From positions 62,001 through 126,000 of the forward strand of contig NW_027441196.1 in assembly GCF_949628215.1 (NCBI RefSeq): a DNA stretch of 64,000 nt. Reading direction: 5' to 3'. The notes beneath the pieces were generated by a model. That model ran no database searches. It was not told the origin of the DNA and was given only the letters and a program-made list of their open reading frames with translations. Every line of letters begins with the position of its first letter. Position 1 is the first letter of the stretch. The translations under genes and the position numbers were made by a program. Below are positions 35,471 through 47,156 of this stretch, piece by piece. The DNA comes from Phalacrocorax aristotelis. Its lineage: Eukaryota; Chordata; Aves; Suliformes; Phalacrocoracidae.

Positions 35471-35984
35471 CCTCTAGTCCCCCAGACTCTAAGAGCTTCC
35501 GTTAAATAAACCACCCCTGAATTGCTCCTTGCCCACTGCTGCTTCTGCTTCTTCTCCTCACACCCTGCCTTGATGCACACAGGCCTGGGAGACCCTTCTC
35601 GTGGAGACTGAGGAAAGGAAGATTTCTGAGGATGCAGCTCTGACCTACCTGCACCTCCTCTTCCTATTTCATCTGCTCGATTCGGCAGCAGGCCCGCGGT
35701 TTCCCTTTTCATCGCCTTACTGTTAATGAAGCAGTAGCAGCTCATCACTCTGCCCATACCCTCACTTGCAAGCATCTCTCCTAGGGTGACGGACACCCGG
35801 CTGCACCCTACGACACTCCGAGGTCTAGAGAGAGACAAAGACCCCAAACCTCAGGAAATAAGACACCGAAAAATCATAAGTGAGATCGAAGGGTTGAAAG
35901 AACCAGGATGGTCAGCCTTGAAACCTTGCCTAGAGAGAACAGAAAGCCCCTAAAGCAGAGAGATGGGAATAGCTGCCCTGGGGC

Positions 35985-36690
35985 TCACCATTGCTCAGGC
36001 AGAAGCTCTGCAGAGCTTCTCCCCAGCCCCTCGTTCCCCAGGCTGTCTGTATATCCCAGGTTGCCATGCCCCAGGGGCAAAATCAGGCACTTGCCCTCAT
36101 TAAACTTTATACAGTCGGTGATTGCCCAGCTCTCCAGCCTGTCCAGGAGACATGGTAGTGTTAGGAGATAGGGTAGTCTCGGGTTGACGGTTGGACTTGG
36201 TGATCTTAGAGGTCTTTTCCAACCCTAATGATTCTGTGATTCTATGGTCTCTCTACAGGGCCTCTCTGCCCTCGAGTGCCAACAGCTCCTCCCAGTTTTG
36301 TGTCGTCAGCAAGTTTAGTTAGTATTCCTTCAAGCCCTGCACCCAAGGCATTTACCAAGAGATTAAAGAGTACCAGAGCCAAGATGGAGCCCTGTGCAAC
36401 CCCACTAGTGACTGGCCGCCAGCCCGATGTAAGCCATTGACTATGACCCTTTGAGCCCGACCCATCAGCCCATTGCTCACCCACTGCATGACGTGTTTAT
36501 CCAGCTCTGTGCTGGACAGTTTGTCCAGGAGAAGACTGTGAGAGACAGTAGCGAAAGCTTTACTGAAATCCAAAAAGATCACATTGGCCGACTTCCCTTG
36601 TTCAGCTAGGTGCGTGACCTCGTCATCGAAGGAACTCAGATTTGTCGTCGTTGCCCATTTGTCGCTCCAATTCATCCTCTCCCCCCAAAT
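35985..36690 (-). mobile_element. CR1 LINE with RT domain, antisense, split by another CR1
   Basis: The minus strand encodes CR1 reverse transcriptase in two frames: FLDFSKAFATVSHSLLLDKL, then GVAQGSILALVLFNLLVNAL and FADD-box-like LADDTKLGG. A frameshift separates the two blocks. The element is interrupted at 36,146-36,246 by a sense-orientation CR1 3' end, and its sequence resumes after it. Confidence 0.85.
36146..36246 (+). mobile_element. CR1 3' end nested in the antisense CR1
   Basis: GTTGACGGTTGGACTTGGTG followed by ATCTTAGAGGTCTTTTCC and the ATTCTGTGATTCTATG tail is the CR1 3' terminus on the plus strand. On each side the antisense CR1 continues ('cagcctgtccag' to the left, 'ctctacagggcctctctgcc' to the right), so this is a later, short insertion. 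Confidence 0.8.
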
Positions 36691-36719
36691 CCATACCCTG
36701 GCGGGCCTGCCTCAGGCCC

Positions 36720-37280
36720 TGGCAGGAGGGCTGGAGCAATGGCCTTGGGGGGCGACGGGGTGGTTTCCGTTTCTGCGAGGCCTGGAGGGTGCTGGGCCGT
36801 TCCTGCAACACCTTGCTGGCCGAGTTGGACAGCCACGCGGGCAGGGGCGGAGGCGGCGGGGGCGGAGGCAGGCAGGCCGGGCGGCTGTCCGGGCCAGTGG
36901 GGGCTGGTTCCCCCCTGGTGCCCCATGGCTGGCGGGCCGCTTTCCCAGGCACACGTGATGGCTGCTGGTATCGGGTCCAGCTCTCGGAGGGGCTGGGGGG
37001 GTCAGTCCCGCTGTCCGGGCGTGAGGGGCAGCTGCTGGTGTCGGGCCGGGCTCTCGAAGCTGCGGCGAGGCGCCTGCGGAGAGAGGAGGCTGCTGAGGCC
37101 CTGCCACGCCTGCGGTGCCCGGAGGGTGTGGGGCAGAGCTGCGCCCCCCACGGGGTCTGGGAACCCGGCTGCATGTGGGAGCTGTGGGCACGGAGAGCTC
37201 TGTGCAGAAAATGGGGCGCCCCGCACCCCTCGGGTGGGGCTCTGCTCCCAGAAGCTGAGAGCTGGGAAGGTTTGTCACCA
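36720..37280. other. GC-rich island with internal imperfect repeats
   Basis: The sequence is CpG-rich and has several overlapping long frames on both strands, none with a recognisable domain. Two imperfect copies of a 28-base unit (GCTGCTGGTRTCGGGYCNGGCTCTCGRA-like) lie at about 36,960 and 37,030. It may be a CpG island for the minus-strand exon candidate at 37.66 kb or simply GC-rich spacer. Confidence 0.4.
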
Positions 37281-37672
37281 CAGCCTGAGCTGCTGGGACA
37301 CCTTGGCCAAGGGCAAGCTCTGGGATTTACAGCATCACCTAGCAGGGTGATTTCTGCCGCTAGGCTCACTGGCGGGGAGATGTCACTATTGCAGTTCTCT
37401 CTTTCTACGGCAACGTCATGCCTTGTTGTTACTTCCTGACCTTCCTCTGCCTATGTCGGTCACTGGCTCTGCTCTTGTCCAAGCAGGGTCCCTTTTAACC
37501 CACATTTGTCTCAGTAAGAAGGGGTTACAGAAAAGAATGCCCACGAATTGAGAGGCCAGTTAAAACTCAGCTCTCCAGAATACCCTGCCTCTAAATGAGT
37601 CTCAGCAAATAGCAGCCATCTCATGCAGAAGTTTGGCAAAAGACCTCCCAACGACTCACCGTCTTCTCTTCC

Positions 37673-37976
37673 TCCACAGGTGGATCAGACAACAAAAAAA
37701 CATCCCAAGCAGTATGGACCCCAAGACCGCCACGGCACCTTCTATGCAGAACTTCTGGAAATCCTTAGGATCCGTGTCGCTTGAGCTTCTCTTGCCATCC
37801 ACACCTGGAGGAACAGTTCTGCACGTTACTGTGTCCTGCGTGCTACTGGTAATCTCACAGGAGGCCTGACGTTGCCAGGAGATGTTTGTCCTCACTTTGT
37901 TAGCTTCTCTGAACCAGTGAACATCCTGGGGCTGCAACGTTTCCTTGGTTTCAGTAGAAACCAAGGAAAGTCCCAA
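37673..37976 (-). CDS. Candidate exon(s) of a single-pass membrane protein
   Basis: A 106-codon minus-strand frame contains TNISWQRQASCEI with paired cysteines and an N-glycosylation site, then a convincing membrane segment (AVAVLGSILLGMFFCCLIHL), then a basic stop-transfer WRKRRR. At that point the DNA reads AGACG|GTGAGT, a consensus donor. The order ectodomain, membrane, basic tail suggests a type I receptor-like or sperm-surface-like protein; I do not recognise the family. Upstream exons on the minus strand (38.2-39.2 kb) are open but unassigned. Confidence 0.35.
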
Positions 37977-37999
37977 AGCCCTTGCAAATCAATGCACTC

Positions 38000-40900
38000 T
38001 GGAGCATCTCTTTCTCCTCTCACCTCTGCCTACACTCCGGGATGGCCATAACCCAGTTTTCCCCGTGCCATGGGTTTGCTCCCCCTTCTTGGCTACCCTT
38101 CCCATTTGCACACAATTTCTTTGGTGCTCGCCCACCCTCGCTCTCCGAGGCTTGCTGGTGCCGCTGCACGGAGACTCTCTCTGACCCGTTGGGACAAGCT
38201 GTCCCACGGAACAGAACTCATGAGGCCAGATGGAGAGCACATGGGGGAGCGCAGCTCTTTGACCAACCGCCCCTTTGAGCAGCACGGACAAAACCCATCC
38301 CTGCATCGGGGAGCGCCACCCCCAGCTCTCCCTCCCCAGCCCAGTGCCCACACCCCGAGGGCATGGAGTCAGGCCCTCTCAGGAGACACCTGACCCTTGT
38401 TCTCCCCCTTTGCCTTTTCTCCAGCGTGGGCACGCTTGCACGCCTCCAGTTCTCAGGAGTTGTCTCCCACCTATGGCCCCTGCAAGACTGCTCAGTACCT
38501 GCACTCTTCTGAAAAAATTCATACGTCCTGGCGCGGTGGGCTTCCCCGGGGTTGGACAGCACTGCCAAGAAGGAGAGAAAGGTAAAGCCTCAGCATTGCT
38601 CAGGCCCACAGGATGCAGAAGGATGGTGCAGGATCCCTCTGCCCCAGCAGCGAATCCCTTTGGACCCCAGTTCACAGGAGGGATCCCCCTCTGTTGTGCC
38701 CAGGGCCTCTGGGGACTCACAGCAAGCTCGGGGTACTCAGGGAGGGACATTTGATTAAGAGTCGTCTTTCCCATCATCTACTGAACGTGGCTCAGGTGGC
38801 CTTGCTCCCAAAATGGCAGAGGTCTGAAAATCCTGTGAATGGGCTGCGGTGGGAGGTGAGCATTCCACCACATCCGCAGAGGGTTACCAGCATCTCTCTG
38901 GCCCGCTGATGGCAATAACCACCGCAGCCCCGAGACGACCGTCATCCTCAGAGAGCCGCTCCTGGCTTCTTTGAGAACACTAGCTCTGTACTAAGGGTTT
39001 GGCTGCCGACCCAATGTGCAGTAGCGGCACCAGGGGAGGAGCCTGCAGACGCCCAGCGCTTTTGATATGTGACCCTGGATGACTGGGGGGCAGCAAGTAC
39101 TTGGCATGCCTGTTGATTGAATTGCTGCTGTTTTTTCATCAGAGACTGGCACTGCGTGACCGCCTCTTTCCTGAAGCGCCTCCTTCCCCACAGTCTCACG
39201 GTCCATCTCTTTAGAAAGAGGGTCACTTTAATGAGAAGCAACCGTTCCTCATCAGGAGCGTGGTGTTTTCAGGAGGCAAAATACGTTAATAACACTTAGA
39301 AACAAAGCCTGGGCATTTGGGGGTGCACCTCGTCTCTAGTCCGAACTATGTGTCATTCGCAGAGAAAAATTTAAGCACTAGGCACTTTCCAGTTTACCAG
39401 TAGACAGCAAAAGCTGACCTACTGAGAGCCTAGGAGATTGCATGGCATCTTCTTGTTTGCACTTAGTTCATTTTCGGCAGACTTCAAGATGATGGTAAAT
39501 GACTTTGTTCAGAGAGGGCAGGAAGATGCTGCACCCAGTTCCGCTGGGGAAAGAGCCCTTTGGAGAAGCACGTCCCATCATGCCAACTCCATCACACGGT
39601 AAGGGCAACAGACACAGACGCCGGGCTGAACCCCAAGCTCTTGCAACCATGTTATGGGCACTTTCACAAGTGGCAGCAAAGAGCCCACGGTCCCCCAAAA
39701 CAAGAGGAAAACCAGAGCCAAGTTTTCTAAAACACAGCTGGAAACAGACAGCTAAACCACCCAAGACTGAAGTCACAGCCCCTCATTTTAGCTGCCTTCA
39801 AGTTAGCTGTCCGGCCTCAAGCTGGGTGTGCAGCTCTCAGCTGCCCCTGACCGTGAGGTGTCACCGAGAGACCTCAGACATCAAGGAGGACAACGGAGCT
39901 GGCTGGAGCAGGCTCCCATCCTTGCCAGGCATTCCTGCAGCCCCGGCAGGGTCTGCCGGTCTCAGTGACCCCAAAGTGCCTGCACATCCTCATGCACACC
40001 ATGCATGGAGCTTTCGGGAGAAAGGATTCCTTGGAGCTCACACCAGCTCTGAACTCAAGCCCAGAGAGCCCGCAGGCTTTGCAGCAGCCACTGGGAGCAG
40101 CAGAGGCTCGGAGGGGCTGTCAAAGACACCTTCGCAGGGCAGAGTATCCCAGGGCACATCACCGAGCCCGAGCCGTGCCCTCTCTGCTCTTCTGCGTGTC
40201 TGAGCATTGGCCAAGAAATTGTTGAGTAAAATTTCACATGAACAGCATCTTCAACCCTAAATGCACATTCCTTGAAGTGACATACCTGTGGGATCATCCT
40301 GAGGCTCCCAGAGAACATCTGCCTGAGGCGCCTGGAGACCATGGCCTGGAGGCACGGCTGTAATCAAGCACATTTCCATTAGCTGTTGTGATCGACTTCT
40401 TTCCCAGTGACCTGCAGTGACTGGAGGGGGGTCAGGTAATGACACGGGTGGAGATTTCCAAAGCCGCAGAGGGGCCTGAGTGGCCTGTTGGCTGGCACCT
40501 GGAAGCTCTCAAAATACTGTTTCCAGGCCGTGTGACACACGCCTCAAGCACCGGATGGACATACGGCCCCTTGGGGATTTCTTACTGGGAGATCTCTACT
40601 GTGCACAAAAAAGGCCCACATGGAAGCACTGGAGGGAAAAAATGGTCATTTGCACATCTCGTGGAGAAGGGCCTGCTGGGCAGTGGGAGTGCCCCATCGC
40701 TGCCCCATCTGTTCCCCCGGGCTGAGGGCTGGGGCTGTGTGTCGGGGACCTGGGTTTGCCAAGGAGAGCACTGCAGGGCTAGAGCAGGAATGCTCCCGTC
40801 TTCCTGAGCGGACGTCTCCCCAGGACAGACATCCCCGAGGCTGAAAGCTGGACCCAGCTGGGGAGCGGCAGAGCCACGGCCCCGGGCACAGCTGTCACCA

Positions 40901-41000
40901 GCCCGGCATAGAAGCGCTCCCGAAGGCTACTGCCTTGCTCTGCTGTGCAGCGCTGGCGCCGACGTGCAGGCTGCGGGAAGGCTGCAGCGGGACTGGGTGG
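38000..41000. other. Spacer with unassigned open frames
   Basis: There are open frames on both strands (for instance 38,948-39,241 minus, rich in Lys/Arg/Gln). A few have splice-like edges, but none resembles a known family. They could hold further exons of the candidate minus-strand membrane gene. Confidence 0.3.
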
Positions 41001-41287
41001 CACAGGGCCAGCTCTAGGGATGCTTTCTCACCCCACGGCACTGCTCCCGGCCCCACCATTCACCTGGAAAATCCCCCTGCAGTGGCCGCGGCCCCCTGCG
41101 CCTCCCCGCAGCACAACTGCCTCCCACTTGCCCCTGGAGCCGGCCATGGCTCCCCTGGCTCAGCCCAGCCCTGCTGCTCTCCCAGCCTTGCCCCACCATG
41201 GTCCCGGCCCCGCTACCACCCCAATGTGCGCTGGGCGCTGCTCCACGCTGCCCAGGGCTGCATGCCAGCCCTCGCCTGCCCACCTAC

Positions 41288-41378
41288 CTAATCCCCATGC
41301 TTGCCATGGAGCAGCCTGGATGTCCTGGGCTTGCAGGGCCACCAATAGGAGAATAATAAGGAGGCACGTGGGGGCCAT
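41288..41378 (-). CDS. Candidate signal-peptide first exon
   Basis: From an ATG at 41,378-41,376 the minus strand encodes MAPTCLLIILLLVALQAQDI and ten more residues, then a consensus donor (GATTAG|GTAGGT). It has a short polar start, a hydrophobic core, and a polar stretch ending in small residues, as expected of a secreted or Ig-superfamily receptor leader exon. The next exon (phase 1) was not found. The opposite strand has an overlapping ATG (the CCATGG palindrome) with its own leucine-rich run, so one of the two is a mirror artefact. Confidence 0.35.
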
Positions 41379-41394
41379 GGTCCCCCGTGCCTGC

Positions 41395-41462
41395 ACCGTG
41401 CTGCTGCTGCTGCGGCTGCTGCTGCTACCGCTGCTGCTGCTGCTACTGCTGCTGCTGCCGGC
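41395..41462 (+). repeat. CTG/CAG trinucleotide repeat
   Basis: Interrupted CTG repeats with CGG, CTA and CCG variants. On the plus strand they are read as polyleucine following MVPRACTV; on the minus strand they lie just upstream of the candidate signal-peptide exon as CAG repeats. Confidence 0.9.
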
Positions 41463-41529
41463 ACTGGCCAAGCTGTACCCGCGGCACAGCACAATATATC
41501 ATGGCACGGCACAGCGGGGTCTGTGACCT

Positions 41530-43229
41530 CACAGTGCGCCCTCCCCACCCACCCAGCCACGCCCATGGGGTGCCACCCCGCCCCTAAGCACTGCTCCCCT
41601 GGAACACCCCACCCCACTTGTCACCTCAGGAGGGGGACTTTCACAGCCTGGCCAGCGCTGCCCCTCTGTCCACCCCTGTGATCTCTGCTGCAGAGTTTCT
41701 TTGCGTTTCCTTCCCCACTCTGTGATGGAGCAGCCAGATGCAGCAGACTTGTGAACACAAGGGATTTCTCCTTCCAGGTCCGCTAGAGCCCAATCAGGTG
41801 GACTATCGCACCCAGGAGGCTCGTCCTATCCCAGCCTGATGGATGTGGCCGCTGCTGTTGCTGTGTGTGTGTCCGAGAGACTTGCGCTGCTTTCCAAAGG
41901 GCCAGACACACCAACACACGCGCAGACTTACACAATTAATGTGACCGGCAAAAGAGATGGGCACAGTCGGAGCAATGCCTTTGCCAGCACCCATGTATAC
42001 GCAACCACTGCTTAGATAAACACGAACACAGCCCGGTCCTTTTCTGCCTTTCCAGATGAGCAGGGCTGGATGTTTACTGGTGAAACATAAACACACCTTC
42101 ACTCCCTAGATTCATAAGCGCAGCGTGTTCATAGATTCCTCCAATAACAGCGTGGAAATCAAGTACCTGCAATATCCGTGGCTGGCTGTCAAGCTCCTCA
42201 CCCAGTCATGGGTGCAAACCTTGGGCCTTTCTAGGTAGAATGTAGGACTTTGAAATATGGCACTCCTTGAAAACGTTGCTCGTTCAGTAGCAGGTTGACT
42301 TGTTCCTGGCTGGCAAACTGAAGAGCACCGTGAGGTCAGGCTGCCAAAAGCCGAGCTGGTGCTCTTGAGGAGAATGCCCATCGACTGTAAATAGGGAAAT
42401 CTGGCATGCTTTCGAAAACCTGGTGCGCAACACAACACTGCTGTTTCAAAAGAGCATTAAAAGAGTATATTTAAAAGAGCATTAACAGCATCGTGAATAT
42501 TTACACACAATCTCCAGGTGCAGACCGCCTTCCCTGGGGAGAAGGGACATGCTATTCACATAAACAGCCGATGTCTTTCCCTGTTTTCAATATCCCTGGG
42601 CAGCTGAGACATTGCCTGCGGACGTAGATGAGAGCCCCCAGCCCCTGGAGGGGGGGCTGGAGGATGGGCACGTCAAAGGGGCCTGATGGGAGCCCTGCAG
42701 GGCCTCATCCCTTGGACCAACGGGCACCTTCCCTTGTCACACAGAGCGTCTCATGGGCTGGAAAAGGGACGCTCTGCAGAGTTGCTGGCAAGTCTCTGGA
42801 GAAGAGCTTCCCCCTCCGCCTCTCCCAAGGCCTCTCTCAGCTCCAGCGCCCTTCCCAAGGACAGCCGCAGCAGGTGGGTGCAGGCAGCACTGCAGGGAAG
42901 GACAGGCAGCGGCCACAAGAGTCGGCACTGCGGGAAAGGCGGCACCCCGGAGAGCCTGCCGGGGTCCCCAGTGTGTGCGAGACAGTGCCCAGGAGGGTGG
43001 TTTTAAATCTAGGCTACCCCCTGTCTAACCATCTATGTGAGAGTACAACCTGACCCGGTGTGACACATAACACCAGCGCTGTGAAGAGATGTGACGTTCA
43101 AATGAAAAATGGGACAGTTTGAACAGCTTTTAGTAGCCTGCAGGAAGCAAAAGGGGAAGCGCTGTATATAGAACAAAAAAATAGACTGAATAAATTTCTG
43201 AACCTGCTGTGAGAAGTTATGCCATATCG
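41530..43229. other. Spacer, no gene recognised
   Basis: Mixed composition, with only short frames on both strands. No exon or repeat recognised. Confidence 0.3.
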
Positions 43230-43830
43230 AAGTGCACGTCTGCAAGCCCTGCGCTGCACTATGTGAGCCCTGCTCACATGCAGTGATCTGGCTGATGGGG
43301 CAGAGTGTACCCTCGGACAGCTTGCAGGTGGCACAGAAGTGGGAGGAGAGGCCTATGCGCCAGCGGGTCGTGCTGCCGACCAGAGGGGCCCTGAGAGGCT
43401 GGAGAAAGGGGCTGACAGGACCCTCATGCAGCTCACCCCGGGGAAGGGCGAAGTCCCGCACCTGGGAAGGAACAAGCCCTTGCACCAGTACACGCTGGGG
43501 GACACCCAGCTGGAAAGCAGCTGTGCAGACTCCTGGGGACATGGTGGACCCCCAGCTGACCAGTTTGGAGCCGGCAAAGTGCTCCTGGGGCACAGGCGGC
43601 TAACTGAGTCCTGGGCTGCAGTAGGCAAGGCATCAGCAGGAGATGGAGGGAGGTGACCCTTCCCCTGTGCTGTGTCCAGCTCTGGGCTCCCCAGTGCAAG
43701 ACTCACAGAGCCATACTGGAGAGACTCCCCGCCCAGTTTCCGTTGGGGTTGGACCGTTGGAGCCAACCGCCACCAGTGCCGGCAGGACGGAGCTGTGCTG
43801 GCGTGGAGCAGCGCTGGGAGGAGGCAGAGT
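43230..43830 (+). mobile_element. CR1 LINE fragment (RT C-terminus and 3' region)
   Basis: The plus strand carries degraded CR1 coding sequence, with HLGRNKPLHQYTLGDTQLESS matching the usual VLHLGRNNPxHQYxLG block, preceded by a leucine/glutamine-rich stretch. It passes into CR1-like 3' sequence. Frameshifts are present and the terminal tail is missing. Confidence 0.8.
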
Positions 43831-46800
43831 CTGGCGTCGGTCTCGGACTAGCAAGCCGGTGACTTTAGAGCAGAACACACTTTTCTCTGGACTTTGGGTA
43901 GGAAAAAACAGCCTTCACTGAGTGGTCTGGGAGGTGGTTAACAGATTGACTTTCAGCCTGAAGTCCTTCAATCTCTGCTAATTGAATATGGTGCCTGTGC
44001 AGATGGGATACACCGTGCAATGTCACTAATTTTTCCTGTCGTCTCTAACCCAAAACTCAAACGAAGTCCTGTCCCGTCGGCTCCTTATCTGAGCGTAGAC
44101 AAGAGTCACCTTAACTTAATGGAACGTCAAGATTCACTCTATTTTTATCACCTTAGAATATGCAACAAATAAATACTTCCTTATTACTCAGCTTTCCAGA
44201 ACGTGATTTGGTTTGACTTGCTAGAATCCAGGTGGGGATTTGCTTGTCTGTAGTGCTGCAGTGGGATTACTGGCAGCGAGCGTTTGTGTGGTGGTGATGC
44301 CTAAAGAGACGAGTTGGGTTGGTGCTCCACTGTGTTAGTTTGCCGATCAACCTGATAAATCTCAGAGTTTGAGGTGGAAAGGCAAGCTGTGTGCTGACGT
44401 AAGCGTATAGCCTGTGAGTTACTTATGTTTGTGAAAAAATGACATCGTTTTGTAAGTCTTATTTCTTAAATCTAAGTAAGCTGGGAACAGGGAAAGTAAA
44501 GGTTCAGAAGGATCACGTCACACCTTGAATCTGTGTCTACCAAAGTGATTTGCAATCGAATGTAGTTGTAACTCTCCGTTGCCTCAGGGAGTTTTTCTAC
44601 ACCACAAAGAAGTGGTTCACTTTTGAACGTGAAGAACATGAAGAACCTTTGGTGGGGAAATTTGGTTGTAGTGTGGTAAAGGTTATGAAGAGTCCTCGTA
44701 ACCTAAGGAGGGAGGTCCTCATCACCTTCCTCCTAAGAGTCATCGAGACTTGGAGCAGCAAGAATTCGCATAATCAAAAGGCTTTTGGTAGTGCTTTGAG
44801 TAGCAGAGAAGGTTGGAAATGTAATTTGGTTTCCAGGAAACGTGAAAGAAAATACAGTTGTCTAGATTACTGTGGGCGCTGCTAAGATTAGAATTCTTGT
44901 AGCCAAGAGGAAAGGTAAATTCTGCAGCAGCTTGCCAGGCAGCGCAGTCACAGCAAGCCCTCGATCTGGGAGAGGAGGAAGCCTTGGGGCTTAGGGTTTT
45001 TTTTATTTTCCCGCACCTCTGGGAGAAGAAAAAACAACGTATAAAGGAAAGGATACGTTGTGATGGTCACGTCTCTGTTTTGTTGTCGTGTAACACTTTG
45101 CTGTTGATGTAAAGCTCCCTGTTGTCATCGTGTTGCATTTTGCAAGGAGGCTAAAGGCCAGCCTGCGTCCTGTTCTTGCAGAGCTTAGTGCAGGAGTCTT
45201 GGCGTGCTCGTGTCTCTGCTCTGGCAGTCAGCGCTGTGCTGGGAGGGGCTGCAGGTGCTGAAAGGTCTGTCTTCATCAAGGCCTTGTAACAAAGCTGCTG
45301 GCAGGCGGCTTTGCGTGTTACAGAGCAGCGTGCGCTTCTCCTCGGCAGGAGTCAGCTTTTTGCCGAACAAGCTGCTGTGCTTTTTGCTGTTGTTTCCGGC
45401 TGCCTTTGTCAATTTGTGTTCTCATTCATGAAGGCGCTGGTGTGCATTCAAAACTTTTTTGCTTTCCCTGCTTGCTATTTTGATTCTAAATGAGGGCTGG
45501 TGCAAACTGTACTAAGCTATTATCTCCCTTCCACGCTTTCTAGAAATACTCCTTTCCCGTGGCAATGGTGTGTGTCTCCCCTGCAACTCGGCCGCTGCCT
45601 CGTCTGAGGTAGAGCCATGATTTGCCCTAATACCCGTTTGGCAAAGAAGGCGCGGGCTGTATCCCAGTGCTGACGGGCTGTGAGCAGTGGGAGGGCGAGG
45701 CTGAGATTTGTCTCTCTTACTTAAGGCCCTTAAATAGGATAAAGTTTCTCGTACTTAACTGATATTCTATGTTTTGTTAGAGCTAATGTTCTCAGAGTAG
45801 GGAATGGCAATTGCTAAGCTGTAATAACAGAATGCACCATTGCAGATGAAGTGAACTCAGTTAAAAAACTGTAGAAAATGTAGTAAACGCAAGGCAGTAA
45901 CGCATTTTTGTACAGGGCTTTTTTTATTCCTTGTTTTCTTTTTTCTTGATCTAATTGGAAACAATGCTGGGTGTTTAAGACTTACAATCCTGTATTTACT
46001 TTCTTGTTTCTGATGGGCTAATTCTGGCTCCACCTTTGAGTGATTTCTATTCAGCTTGTCCTTTTATGTTCTTCCCTTCAGTGAGACAATGCTCTTAAGG
46101 CAACTTCAGCCTAGATCTAAGGAAGGGATAACGAGGACTATCAAGCAGCTTTGTAACCAAATCTCATAATTTATACCTTTTCCAGTGAAGGCGATGCTGT
46201 GAGTTTACATCTGTTGCAGTGAGCATTCGCTGAGAGAAGACACTTGGCATCAGGACAAGTCATGTATGAGGTAAGACGTGCACGTACGTGAAAGGATGGA
46301 AACAGTCGTTTTCTCTGAACGAGTATCGGTGAAGTTGGCAGGGGTGATATTTACCATGAAAATTCAGAGGTGACTTAAACAAACAAAAAGACTCTTTTGC
46401 TGGGTCTTCTTGGGCACGGCCTTTGTCCATTCTTTTTGAAAACAAGTCATACAATTTCATACCGCAGCGTCGTGTGTTCCAGCTAGACTCGTCTGCAAAA
46501 AGCCTGTATAAATTCATTTCCTGAAGAGGAAGCAGCTTTTACAAATAGCATGTTCTTCATTTAAACACCAACTCAATGGCACGTGGGGAGAGAAGACGGG
46601 GCTTTGAATAGCTCTATTTAACCAAACTGCACACTTGCATAAGCTTCTGTCTGCCTCCCTTTCTTAAAAGGCGGTCACAGAGCTTGACTCTGTTCTGATC
46701 TTCAGGTTTATATTCTTGTTTTTCTTTTGAGCTCTGTCAGCAGGACTTCGAATGAAGTGTACCTACAGGGTCTCTTCAGTGTTGATCCTGTAACATAGTA

Positions 46801-47156
46801 GCTAGAAAGAGAACTCTTTCTACTTTTTGGCTGCATTACCCACGAAATCTACTCCTGAAGCCAGCAAAATACGTAAATACAGTAAAGTGTGGTATGATTG
46901 GTTCAAAAGAGTATATGTAAATTTTTAGAAGTGTCCCCAAAGCTGTTGCCTTTAAAATGTAGATGAGCTCAATTTTGAAAACGTGCAAAGCTTTGACAGC
47001 CAAACTTCCCCGTTATGGCTTGATAGTTGTCTTGCCTGCCAGATGTAGTTTCTCTTTGGCATCAGATTAAGTGCCTGGGAGAGATACAGTACAACATGCA
47101 TGTTATATTAGATACACACTTTCCTTCGTGCTTAGGTATAACTCCGAGAGCCCATT
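43831..47156. other. AT-rich spacer, no gene recognised
   Basis: A long AT-rich stretch with few open frames. An internal frame at 44,550-44,885 (EVLITFLLRVIETWSSK) is open but unrecognised. No known repeat or RNA gene was identified. Confidence 0.35.
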
